64,000 nucleotides of DNA from Actinomycetospora straminea. Its GTDB lineage: Bacteria > Actinomycetota > Actinomycetes > Mycobacteriales > Pseudonocardiaceae. Positions 53,774 to 61,760 of the stretch are shown here, in pieces (the stretch's first letter is position 1; each line of letters opens with the position of its first letter). The position numbers and the translations under genes are program-made. The notes below the pieces were generated by a model. It made no database searches. It saw nothing but the letters and a program-made list of their open reading frames with translations, and was not told the DNA's origin. The stretch covers positions 156,532 through 220,531 of the forward strand of contig NZ_JAQZAN010000008.1 of assembly GCF_028737255.1 (NCBI RefSeq). The letters are read 5' to 3'.

Positions 53774-54468
53774 TGCCGCCGACGCAGGAGCGGCGCGGGA
53801 ACGCGTTCACCCGGGGCGGCTGGTGGTTCCTCGTGCACGTGCTGAGCGCCGGCCTGCTGCTGCCGGTGCCCCTCGCCCACGCCGCGGTCCGCACCCGGCG
53901 TCGGGCCCACGTCGCGGCCGCGGTCGCGGCGCTGGTGCTCCTCGTCGCGACGTTCGTCGTCGCCGGCGTGGCCGGCCGCGACCCCGAGGGCCGACTCGTC
54001 GGCGTCGCCGGCGGGCTCGCGACCGCGGGCATCTGGACGGCCTTCGTCGGGGGTCTGGTGGCGCTCGTCGTCATCCGGCCCCAGGTGTTCGGGCCCCGGG
54101 TGAAGCCCACCAGCTGGGACCGCCCGCCCGCGGACCCGGCGGTCGCGGCGGCGCTGGCGGCCCGGACACGCCGCGACGAGGCCCGCCGCCTCGCCGTCGA
54201 GGACCCGCTGCTCGCCCGGGACCTGCGGATCGGGCGCCCCGACCTGCCGCGCACCTACGACGACGGCGGGCTCGTCGACCTCAACACCGCGCCGGGTCCC
54301 GTCATCGCGCGGACCTGCGGGATCGCGCCCGCCCACGCCGAGCGGATCGTGGCGTGCCGGAGCGCCGCCGGGCGGTTCGCGACCGTCGACGACGTCTTCG
54401 CCTGGGCGGACCTCCCCTACGACGTCTGGGACCTCGTGCGCGACCGCGGCGTCGTGCTCGGGCGCTGA
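53773..54468 (+). CDS. Membrane protein with C-terminal helix-hairpin-helix domain
   Basis: A 231-residue protein. Three hydrophobic segments lie in the N-terminal half (AGLLLPVPLAHAAV, VAAAVAALVLLVATFVVAGVAG and VAGGLATAGIWTAFVGGLVALVV). A linker follows, then GLVDLNTAPGPVIARTCGIAPAHAERIVACRSAAGRFATVDDVFAW, a ComEA-type HhH motif. It resembles small membrane HhH proteins in actinobacteria. Whether it binds DNA at the membrane is unknown. It is translationally coupled to the acyl-CoA synthetase and followed by an SRPBCC gene. Confidence 0.7.
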   Translation: MPPTQERRGNAFTRGGWWFLVHVLSAGLLLPVPLAHAAVRTRRRAHVAAAVAALVLLVATFVVAGVAGRDPEGRLVGVAGGLATAGIWTAFVGGLVALVVIRPQVFGPRVKPTSWDRPPADPAVAAALAARTRRDEARRLAVEDPLLARDLRIGRPDLPRTYDDGGLVDLNTAPGPVIARTCGIAPAHAERIVACRSAAGRFATVDDVFAWADLPYDVWDLVRDRGVVLGR

Positions 54469-54485
54469 CCACCGGGGAGCCGACG

Positions 54486-54953
54486 ATGCAGGACGCCGTG
54501 ACCGAGCACGTCCGGGCCGCGCCCGAGACCGTGTGGGCGCTCGTCGCCGACGTCACCCAGACCCACCGCTACAGCGAGGAGACCTTGGAGGCCGAGTGGC
54601 TCGACGGCGCCACCGGACCGGCGGTCGGCACGCGCTTCCGCGGCCACGTGCGGCGCAACGGGCGGGGGCCCACCTACTGGTCGACCTGCCGCATCACCGC
54701 CTGCGAGCCGGGCCGCGAGTTCGGGTTCGAGGTGCTGGTCGGCGGGCGGCCGATCAACACCTGGCACTACCGCTTCACGCCGGCGGGCGACGGCACCGAC
54801 GTCACCGAGTCCTTCCGGCTCACCCCGAGCCTCGGGACACGGATCTACTGGGCCGTCCTCGGCCGGGCGCGCGGGCGCACCAACCGCGCCAACATGCGCG
54901 GGACGCTGCGGAAGATCCAGGAGATCGCGGAGTCCTCCGAGTCCGAGGGCTGA
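54486..54953 (+). CDS. SRPBCC-family protein
   Basis: A 155-residue START-like protein: DAVTEHVRAAPETVWALVADVTQTHRYSEETLEAEWLDG, with GPAVGTRFRGHVRRNGRGPTYWSTCRI and the C-terminal helix RGRTNRANMRGTLRKIQEIAE. The family binds hydrophobic ligands and is often annotated as polyketide cyclase/dehydrase. ATG 54486 is 17 bases after the HhH membrane gene, in the same direction. Ligand unknown. Confidence 0.78.
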   Translation: MQDAVTEHVRAAPETVWALVADVTQTHRYSEETLEAEWLDGATGPAVGTRFRGHVRRNGRGPTYWSTCRITACEPGREFGFEVLVGGRPINTWHYRFTPAGDGTDVTESFRLTPSLGTRIYWAVLGRARGRTNRANMRGTLRKIQEIAESSESEG

Positions 54954-55022
54954 TCGTTCCCGGCGTGTCGTATCCCCGGTGGCCGCCACGCGTTGCATCG
55001 TGGACGACCGACCGGGGGGTGG

Positions 55023-56759
55023 GTGTTGGGCCGCAGGACACGGACCGCAGGACGGGGGGCCGGCCGAGGGGTGGGCCGGGTGCTGGGGGCGGCGGTGATC
55101 GCGGTCCTGGTGACGACGGGCGTGCCCGCCGCGGCCACGGCAGCCACCGCGCCCACCGCACCCATGGCGGCCGCGGTCGCGCCGGAGACGCTGCCGTCGC
55201 TCGCGGCGCCGTCGGGCGAGCCCGAGGACGTGCCGCCGGCGGCGCTCCCCGCGGCGCAGGCGCCGTCACCCGACGTCGAGCAGGAGCGGCTCACCGCGCC
55301 CGCGCCCTCCCCCGACGCCGGCGGCGCCGCGCAGGCCACGAGCCCCGACCCGCTCAAGCTGGTCGCCGTCACCTGGACCGGTGCCCCGCCGCAGCTGGTC
55401 GAGCTGCGCAGCCGCCTCGCGAGCGGCCTGTTCGGGCCGTGGACCCGCGTGGACCCGGTCGACACCGAGCGCGACGGCCGCCGGGGCCCGCCGACCGGTA
55501 CGGAGCCGGTGTGGGTCGCCGACAGCCGCGAGGTGCAGGTCCGGGCGAGCACGGACGGCCGCTCCGAGACCTCGCGCGTGGCCCTGACCTCGATCGACCC
55601 CGGGACCAGCACCAACGACGCCCGCATCGCCGCGGCAGCGACCACCCCGGGCGGCGCCACCGGCAGCCCGAGCAGCCCCGCGCTCGTCACCCGCGCACAG
55701 TGGGGCGCCGACGAGCGTCTCATGACGTGGACGCCGGAGTACACGCCGACGGTGCGCGCGGTGACCGTCCACCACACCGCGGGCACCAACTCCTACACCG
55801 CCGCCGACTCGGCGGCGATCGTGCGCGGCATCTACGCCTACCACGCCCGCACCCAGGGCTGGGGCGACATCGGCTACCACGTGCTCGTCGACAAGTTCGG
55901 CACCGTGTTCGAGGGCCGCGCCGGCGGGCTCGCCCGGTCGGTGATCGCGGCCCACGCGGGCGGCTTCAACCGCGAGACGTTCGGCATCGCGATGATGGGC
56001 GACTACACCGCGATCGCCCCGTCGGCCGCGACGCTGGAGGCGACGGCGCAGCTCGCGGCGTACAAGCTGGGCGGGCTCTACCGCGCCCCCAACGCGTCGG
56101 TGACCCTGACCAGCACCGGCGGCGGCACCTCGCGCTACCCGGCGGGCCGGGCGGTGAGCCTGCCGGCGGTGTTCGCCCACCGCGACGTCGGCGCCACCGA
56201 GTGCCCGGGCAACACCGGCGTGCGCTCGATGCCCACCATCCGCTCGCGCACCACGACCCTCGTCGGCGACCTGTCGACCTACCCGATCCGGCAGAAGTGG
56301 CTGGCACTGCGCGGCGTGCTGGCCGAGCCGTCGGTGGTCGAGAGCCCGACCGCCCGCTCCGCCCGCGTCACCCGCTTCTCCGGCAGCAACGGCGCGGTCT
56401 ACTGGTCGAGCGCGACCGGTGCCTGGGCGGTCCAGGGCACCATCAACGCCCGCTACGACGCCCTCGGCGCCGCCGGCTCCGTGCTGGCCCTGCCCCGCAC
56501 CGACGAGCGCGCCACCCCGGACGGGCGCGGCCGCTACAACCAGTTCCAGTCCGGGGTCATCTACTGGACGCCGCAGACCGGGGCGTGGCCGGTGCGCGGC
56601 CCGATCCTCACGAAGTGGGCCCAGCTGGGCTATGAGCGCTCGAGCCTCGGCTACCCCAGGGGCGACCAGCGCGCGGTCACCGGCGGGCAGCGCCAGGACT
56701 TCGAGCGCGGCTACCTGCGGCTCAACACCACGACCGGCGTCGTGACGGTCAACAGCTGA
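55023..56759 (+). CDS. Secreted PGRP-type N-acetylmuramoyl-L-alanine amidase with LGFP repeats
   Basis: A 578-residue exported protein. A signal peptide (VGRVLGAAVIAVLVTTGVPAAATAA) is followed by a Pro/Ala-rich linker. A peptidoglycan-recognition domain is at about residues 220-400: RAQWGADERLM, VTVHHTAG (zinc His), GWGDIGYHVLVD, VIAAHAGGFN and FAHRDVGATECPG (zinc His and Cys). C-terminal LGFP-type repeats (AVYWSSATGAWAVQGTI, VIYWTPQTGAWPVRGPIL, LGYPRGDQ) bind the cell wall. It cleaves the stem peptide from muramic acid. GTG 55023 is the likely start. Confidence 0.92.
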   Translation: MLGRRTRTAGRGAGRGVGRVLGAAVIAVLVTTGVPAAATAATAPTAPMAAAVAPETLPSLAAPSGEPEDVPPAALPAAQAPSPDVEQERLTAPAPSPDAGGAAQATSPDPLKLVAVTWTGAPPQLVELRSRLASGLFGPWTRVDPVDTERDGRRGPPTGTEPVWVADSREVQVRASTDGRSETSRVALTSIDPGTSTNDARIAAAATTPGGATGSPSSPALVTRAQWGADERLMTWTPEYTPTVRAVTVHHTAGTNSYTAADSAAIVRGIYAYHARTQGWGDIGYHVLVDKFGTVFEGRAGGLARSVIAAHAGGFNRETFGIAMMGDYTAIAPSAATLEATAQLAAYKLGGLYRAPNASVTLTSTGGGTSRYPAGRAVSLPAVFAHRDVGATECPGNTGVRSMPTIRSRTTTLVGDLSTYPIRQKWLALRGVLAEPSVVESPTARSARVTRFSGSNGAVYWSSATGAWAVQGTINARYDALGAAGSVLALPRTDERATPDGRGRYNQFQSGVIYWTPQTGAWPVRGPILTKWAQLGYERSSLGYPRGDQRAVTGGQRQDFERGYLRLNTTTGVVTVNS

Positions 56760-58052
56760 CTACTCCTCGGGGTGCCCGATCGCCGTCGACGCCGGCACCA
56801 CCACGAACTGGCGCAGGCACAGGTCGGTGAACACCACCGGCCCGCGCGGGCCCGGGACGTGGTCGACGTTGATGCCGGTCTCGGGCACCCGGCGCAGCTT
56901 GACGCCGTCGAGCAGGCGCGTCGTGGCGTTCCAGAACGCGCCGGTGCCGGCGTAGGCGTCGAGGAACGTGCGGGCGGCGGCCTCGTCGGCGGTGACGATG
57001 GTCGCCGCGAGCCCCGAGGTCTCGCGGTTGGCGATCGCGGCGGCGTCGGCGGGCCCGTCGGCCGGCGCGATCGTCACCGTGGCCTCGTGCCCGTCGTCGA
57101 GCGCCCACTCGTGGCCGAGCGGGTGGTCGTGCGGCGGCAGCGAGGCGCGCAGGCCGTGCTGCTCGAGGAGCGCGACGAGCCCGGGGACCGCCTCGTCCCA
57201 GCGGTGGCGCTCGACGAGCAGCAGGTTGAGCCGGTTGCAGACGCCGAGCCGGTCGATCGACGAGGTGACGAGGTGGTGGGCGAGCTCGGTGGTCGCCGCG
57301 CGGTCGACGTAGAGCACCCCGCCGCCGTCGGCGTGGGCGAGGGTGCGCACGCCGTGCTGCGCGGCCTCGAGGCCCAGGGAGCGGGTGGTGTCGCCCGACC
57401 CGCGCAGGATCACCAGCGGGATGAGCCCGGGGTGGCGGACCAGCTCGACCGCACACTCCCGGCGCGGGTCGGTGACGAGCACGACGGCGTCGGGGTCGAG
57501 GCCCGCGCCGGCGAGCGCCGGGGAGACGACCGCCTCCATGAGCGCCGTGGCCGAGGCGAGCGCGGCCCCACCGGTGCGCAGCACGCCGGCGTTGCGGGAC
57601 TTCACGAGCTGCGAGGCGACGTCGACCACCACGTTCGGCCGGGCCTCGAAGTTCGCGCCGATCACCCCGACGGGCCGGCGCCGCTCGAGGAGCCGCAGCC
57701 CGTCCGGGCGCTCCTCGAGCACGGTGTCGGTCTCGGGCGCCGGGACGTCGGCGAGCTCGAGCAGCGTCTCGGCCATGGCGTCGAGCCGGTCGCGGTCGAG
57801 GCGCATGCGGTCGACGAGCGCGGGGGTGGTGCCCGCGGCCTCGGCGGCCTCGACGTCGGCGGCGTTCGCGACGAGGACCGTGTCCGCGGCCTCGGCGAGC
57901 AGCGCCGCCATCCCTCGCAGCGCGTCGGCGACCTCGTGGTCGCGGGCCGCCGCCATGGCCGGCGCCGCGGCGGCGGCGCGCCGCCCGCAGTCGGTGACGA
58001 TGGCGGCAGGGTCCGCGGTGGTGCCCGCCAGGACGTCGGTCGTGCTGGTCAC
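56760..58052 (-). CDS. proA: Gamma-glutamyl phosphate reductase
   Basis: A 430-residue ProA: RRPVGVIGANFEARPNVVVDVASQLVKSRNAGVLRTGGAA, then DRLGVCNRLNLLLV with the catalytic Cys, and ANRETSGLAATIVTAD near the end. It reduces glutamyl-5-phosphate to the semialdehyde in proline synthesis. GTG 58052 is the only good start. It ends against the amidase gene stop. proB is not in the window. In mycobacteria proA lies near the MoxR/VWA and nadD genes, as here. Confidence 0.95.
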   Translation of the reverse strand: MTSTTDVLAGTTADPAAIVTDCGRRAAAAAPAMAAARDHEVADALRGMAALLAEAADTVLVANAADVEAAEAAGTTPALVDRMRLDRDRLDAMAETLLELADVPAPETDTVLEERPDGLRLLERRRPVGVIGANFEARPNVVVDVASQLVKSRNAGVLRTGGAALASATALMEAVVSPALAGAGLDPDAVVLVTDPRRECAVELVRHPGLIPLVILRGSGDTTRSLGLEAAQHGVRTLAHADGGGVLYVDRAATTELAHHLVTSSIDRLGVCNRLNLLLVERHRWDEAVPGLVALLEQHGLRASLPPHDHPLGHEWALDDGHEATVTIAPADGPADAAAIANRETSGLAATIVTADEAAARTFLDAYAGTGAFWNATTRLLDGVKLRRVPETGINVDHVPGPRGPVVFTDLCLRQFVVVPASTAIGHPEE

Positions 58053-58147
58053 GCCCGCATTCTGCCAGCCACCGGTGTTCCGCCCGGGGCCCCCGGAGCC
58101 GGTCTGACACCCTGGACCGGTCGGCTCGATGACCCCGGAGGCCCGCC

Positions 58148-58873
58148 GTGACCGCTCAGGTGCCGCTCGTCGGAGGCGACGAGCTCGGGCCGCCGAGCCT
58201 GGTCGAGCTGGCGCTGGAACGCATCCGCGCCGACATCCTGCGCGGCACGCTGGCCCCCGGCGAGCGCTTGGTCGAGGAGCAGCTGACGCGACGGTTCGGC
58301 GTCAGCCGGGCGCCGGTGCGGGAGGCGCTGCGCCTGCTCGCCCAGCAGGGCCTCGTGGAGCACCTGCCGCGGCGCGGCGTCCGCGTCGTCGAGCTCTCGG
58401 CCCGCGACATCCAGGAGCTGTTCGACCTGCGCGACGCGCTCGAGCGCTTCGCGGTCGAGACGGCGTTCGCCGGTGGGCGCCGCCCCGAGCGGTCGGCGCT
58501 GCGCGACCTCGAGGCCGCGACGGCGCGGATCGAGGAGGCGGCCCACGACGTCGACGACCCCGCGCTCGAGGAACGGGCCGCGGTCGACCGCGCCGCCGCG
58601 CACCGCGCGTTCCACCTCGCGTTCGTCGGGCTCGCCGGGCACCGCCACCTGCTGCGCGTCTACGAGCCCGTGGTCCTGCAGCTGCAGGTCTACATGGCGA
58701 CCAACATGCGCCGGGAGGCCGAGCAGCGCTCCCCGGCCGACGGGGCCCGGCGCCACCGGCTCCTCGCCGACGCGGTGGCCACCGGCGACGCCGACCACGT
58801 CCTCGCCGCGCTCGCCCGTCACGGCGCGCGCGACTACCTCTCCCCCGAGCTCGCGTCGGAGGACGCCGGCTGA
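58148..58873 (+). CDS. GntR-family regulator, FCD type
   Basis: A 241-residue regulator. The N-terminal winged helix-turn-helix reads GERLVEEQLTRRFGVSRAPVREALRLLAQQGLVEHLPRRGVRVV. The C-terminal FCD ligand domain (ARDIQELFDLRDALERFAVETAFAG ... HRAFHLAFVGLAGHRHLLR) binds carboxylates or related ligands. It leads the ureide-type cluster, with a perfect inverted repeat 50 bases beyond its stop, just before the amidase gene. It probably represses that cluster. Confidence 0.88.
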   Translation: MTAQVPLVGGDELGPPSLVELALERIRADILRGTLAPGERLVEEQLTRRFGVSRAPVREALRLLAQQGLVEHLPRRGVRVVELSARDIQELFDLRDALERFAVETAFAGGRRPERSALRDLEAATARIEEAAHDVDDPALEERAAVDRAAAHRAFHLAFVGLAGHRHLLRVYEPVVLQLQVYMATNMRREAEQRSPADGARRHRLLADAVATGDADHVLAALARHGARDYLSPELASEDAG

Positions 58874-58923
58874 CCGCCCGCTTCACACAGCCGTAACCGC
58901 TGGCGTCCTCCCCCGACACGAAA

Positions 58924-58940
58924 CGGTCGACAATCGACCG
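58924..58940. promoter_or_regulatory. Inverted repeat before the amidase, probable GntR operator
   Basis: CGGTCGA-CAA-TCGACCG is a perfect 7-base inverted repeat with a 3-base spacer, ending one base before the GTG of the amidase gene. This resembles FCD-GntR sites in layout. A bound dimer would cover the start codon and its ribosome site. The regulator at 58148 is the obvious candidate. Confidence 0.65.
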
Positions 58941-58941
58941 A

Positions 58942-60312
58942 GTGCATACAGCGACGGCGACCGGCGCTCTCGGGGTCGTGGACCTCCGATCGGCGTACTC
59001 CACGGGCACGTTGCGTCCCTCCCAGGTGGTCGACGACGTCCTCGACCGCCTGCAGGTGCGCGGCGACGACGCGGTCTGGATCACGGTCACCCCGGCGCAC
59101 GAGCTGCGGGCGCGGGCCGGCGAGCTCGAGCGGTGGACACCGGCTGCGCGGGAGGCGAGCCCGTTGTACGGCGTGCCGGTCGCGGTCAAGGACAACATCG
59201 ACGTCGCGGGGCTGCCCACCACCGCGGCGTGCCCGGCGTTCGCGTCGACACCGGCACGGGACGCCGGAGCGGTCCGGCGCCTGCGCGCGGCCGGCGCGAT
59301 CGTCGTCGGCAAGACCAACCTCGACCAGTTCGCGACCGGGCTGAACGGTGGCCGCTCGCCCTACGGCGCGCCCGAGAGCGTCTACGGCGGCGACCTGGTC
59401 TCCGGCGGGTCGAGCTCGGGGAGTGCGGTCGCGGTGGCCGCCGGCGTCGTGCCGCTGGCCCTCGGCACCGACACCGCCGGGTCCGGCCGGGTGCCCGCCG
59501 CCCTCAACGGCGTCGTCGGGCTCAAGCCCACCCGCGGGCTCGTCGGCGCCCGCGGGGTCGTGCCGGCGTGCCGCTCGCTCGACTGCGTCAGCGTCTTCAC
59601 CCGCGACCTGGCGGACGCGTCGGTCGCCCTCGACGTCCTCGCCGGCCCGGACCCCGACGACCCGTGGTCGCGCACGGGCGTCCCCGTCCCCGTCCCCGAC
59701 CCGCCCGTCCTGGCCGTGCCCTCGCGACTCGACGTCGACGAGGTCTTCGCCGGCGACGGCCTGATGGCCGAGGCCGTGACGGCGGTGATGGCCGCGGCCG
59801 TCGTCCGCGCGGGCGGCACCGTCGACCTGCCCCTGGCGCCGCTGCGCGAGGCGGGCGACCTGCTCTACGGCGGACCCTGGGTCGCCGAGCGCCTCGCCGC
59901 CCTCGGCGACTTCCTCGCCGCCCATGCCGACGAGGTCCTGCCGGTCACGCGCGGGGTGATCGAGGGCGGTGCCCGCTTCAGCGCCGTCGACGCGTTCCGC
60001 GCCCGCTACCGGCTCCAGGAGCTGCGGGTGTGGGCCGACCGGCTCTTCGCGGACGCCGACGTGGCGCTGCTGCCGACCGTGCCCACGACCTTCACCCGCG
60101 CCGAGCTGGTCGCGGAGCCCGTCGCCCGCAACCTGGTGCTCGGGCGCTGGACGCAGTCCACGAACCTGCTCGACCTCGCCGCCGTCGCCGTGCCGGCCGG
60201 CACGACCGCCGACGGACGCCCGGTCGGGGTGACGCTCGTCGGCCCCGCCTTCTCCGAGGACCGGCTGCTCGCCGCGGCCGCCCGTCTCGTCCCCTCCCCC
60301 ACGACCCCGTAG
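58942..60312 (+). CDS. Amidase-signature enzyme, allophanate hydrolase (AtzF)-like
   Basis: A 456-residue amidase with the Ser-cisSer-Lys triad: VAVKDNIDVAG, SGGSSSGSAVAVAAG and LGTDTAGSGRVPAALNGVVGLKPTRG. The segments TNLDQFATGLNGGRSPYG and PACRSLDCVSVFTRD are characteristic of allophanate hydrolase. AtzF-type enzymes are about 600 residues; the C-terminal second domain appears absent here. It probably splits allophanate to CO2 and ammonia. The GTG start is overlapped upstream by an inverted repeat. The next gene is 9 bases on, in an operon of biuret-type hydrolases. Confidence 0.82.
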   Translation: MHTATATGALGVVDLRSAYSTGTLRPSQVVDDVLDRLQVRGDDAVWITVTPAHELRARAGELERWTPAAREASPLYGVPVAVKDNIDVAGLPTTAACPAFASTPARDAGAVRRLRAAGAIVVGKTNLDQFATGLNGGRSPYGAPESVYGGDLVSGGSSSGSAVAVAAGVVPLALGTDTAGSGRVPAALNGVVGLKPTRGLVGARGVVPACRSLDCVSVFTRDLADASVALDVLAGPDPDDPWSRTGVPVPVPDPPVLAVPSRLDVDEVFAGDGLMAEAVTAVMAAAVVRAGGTVDLPLAPLREAGDLLYGGPWVAERLAALGDFLAAHADEVLPVTRGVIEGGARFSAVDAFRARYRLQELRVWADRLFADADVALLPTVPTTFTRAELVAEPVARNLVLGRWTQSTNLLDLAAVAVPAGTTADGRPVGVTLVGPAFSEDRLLAAAARLVPSPTTP

Positions 60313-60321
60313 GAGGTCGCA

Positions 60322-61077
60322 GTGACGTCCGAAGCGCTCGTCGCGCCCGTCCCGGCGGCCCCGCCCCCCGAGCCGGTGGCCCGCATCGGCCCCGTCACGG
60401 CCGCGCGGCCCTACGCCTGGCCCTACGACGGGTCGGTCCCGGCCGCGCGCACGGCCCTGGTCTGCATCGACTGGCAGGTCGACTTCTGCGGGCCCGGCGG
60501 CTACGTCGACCGCATGGGCTACGACATCGGCCTGACCCGCGCGGGCCTCGGGCCGACAGCACGCCTGCTCGCCCACGCGCGGGCCACGGGGATGCTCGTC
60601 GTCCACACCCGCGAGGGCCACGCACCCGACCTGTCGGACCTGCCCGCGAACAAGCGCTGGCGCTCGCGGCAGATCGGCGCCGAGATCGGCAGCGCGGGCC
60701 CCACCGGCCGGATCCTGGTCCGCGGCGAGCCGGGCTGGGAGATCGTGCCCGAGGTCGCCCCGGTGGCGGGCGAGGTGCTGATCGACAAGCCGGGAAAGGG
60801 CGCGTTCTACGCCACCCAGCTCGACCTGGTGCTGCGCAGCAACGGCATCACGCACCTGCTGCTCACCGGCATCACCACCGACGTCTGCGTGCACACGACC
60901 ATGCGCGAGGCCAACGACCGCGGCTACGAGTGCCTGATCCTCGCCGACGCCACCGGCGCGACCGACCCGTCCAACCACGAGGCCGCCCTGCACATGGTGA
61001 CCATGCAGGGCGGGGTCTTCGGCGCCGTCGGCAGCACCGACGGCGTGGTCGACGCGACCACCTGGAGCTCCCCGTGA
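60322..61077 (+). CDS. Cysteine hydrolase (isochorismatase family), biuret/triuret hydrolase-like copy 1
   Basis: A 251-residue isochorismatase-fold hydrolase. The catalytic triad is visible: Asp in LVCIDWQVDFC, Lys in IDKPGKGAFY, Cys in TDVCVHTTMREANDRGYE. TREGHAPDLSDLP is shared with biuret hydrolase-type proteins. The GTG start follows TAGGAGGTC. Beside an allophanate-hydrolase-like gene, it most likely hydrolyses biuret or triuret. The next gene is a paralogue, overlapping as GTGA. Confidence 0.85.
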   Translation: MTSEALVAPVPAAPPPEPVARIGPVTAARPYAWPYDGSVPAARTALVCIDWQVDFCGPGGYVDRMGYDIGLTRAGLGPTARLLAHARATGMLVVHTREGHAPDLSDLPANKRWRSRQIGAEIGSAGPTGRILVRGEPGWEIVPEVAPVAGEVLIDKPGKGAFYATQLDLVLRSNGITHLLLTGITTDVCVHTTMREANDRGYECLILADATGATDPSNHEAALHMVTMQGGVFGAVGSTDGVVDATTWSSP

Positions 61078-61760
61078 CCACCGTCGAGGCCGACCCGGGA
61101 CCCTTCTCCTTCGACCCCGCGACGACGGCGCTGGTGATCATCGACATGCAGCGCGACTTCTGCGAGCCCGGCGGCTTCGGCGAGACGCTCGGCAACGACG
61201 TCGCGCAGCTGCGCGGGGTGATCCCGCCGCTGCAGGAGGTGCTGGCCACCGCCCGCGCCGTCGGCATGACGATCATCCACACCCGCGAGGGACACGAGCC
61301 CGACCTGTCGGACTGCCCGCCGGCCAAGCGGAACCGCGGCGCGCCCAGCCTGCGCATCGGCGACCCGGGCCCGAAGGGCCGCATCCTCATCCGCGGCGAG
61401 TACGGGCACGACATCATCGACGAGCTCGCCCCGCGGCCCGGCGAGCCGGTGGTGGACAAGCCGGGCAAGGGCTCCTTCCACGGCACCCGCTTCGGTGAGG
61501 AGCTGGCCGCCCGCGGCATCACCTCGCTGATCGTCACCGGCGTGACGACCGAGGTGTGCGTGCACACCACCGTCCGCGAGGCCAACGACCGCGGCTACGA
61601 GTGCCTCGTGCTGTCGGACTGCGTCGGCTCCTACTTCCCCGAGTTCCAGCGCGCCGGCCTCGCCATGATCGCCGCCCAGGGCGGGATTTTCGGATGGGTC
61701 GCGCCGTCCCGCGCCCTGCTCGCCGTCCTGCACCCCGCCCTCGAAGGGACCCCGTCATGA
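61074..61760 (+). CDS. Cysteine hydrolase (isochorismatase family), biuret/triuret hydrolase-like copy 2
   Basis: A 228-residue paralogue of the preceding enzyme with the same triad: Asp in VIIDMQRDFC, Lys in VDKPGKGSFH, Cys in TTEVCVHTTVREANDRGYE. It shares TREGHEPDLSDCPPAKR. Copy 1 has IDWQVDFC where this has IDMQRDFC, so their substrate pockets may differ. One plausible split is triuret to biuret to allophanate. Both overlaps (GTGA upstream, ATGA downstream) indicate tight coupling. Confidence 0.85.
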   Translation: MTTVEADPGPFSFDPATTALVIIDMQRDFCEPGGFGETLGNDVAQLRGVIPPLQEVLATARAVGMTIIHTREGHEPDLSDCPPAKRNRGAPSLRIGDPGPKGRILIRGEYGHDIIDELAPRPGEPVVDKPGKGSFHGTRFGEELAARGITSLIVTGVTTEVCVHTTVREANDRGYECLVLSDCVGSYFPEFQRAGLAMIAAQGGIFGWVAPSRALLAVLHPALEGTPS

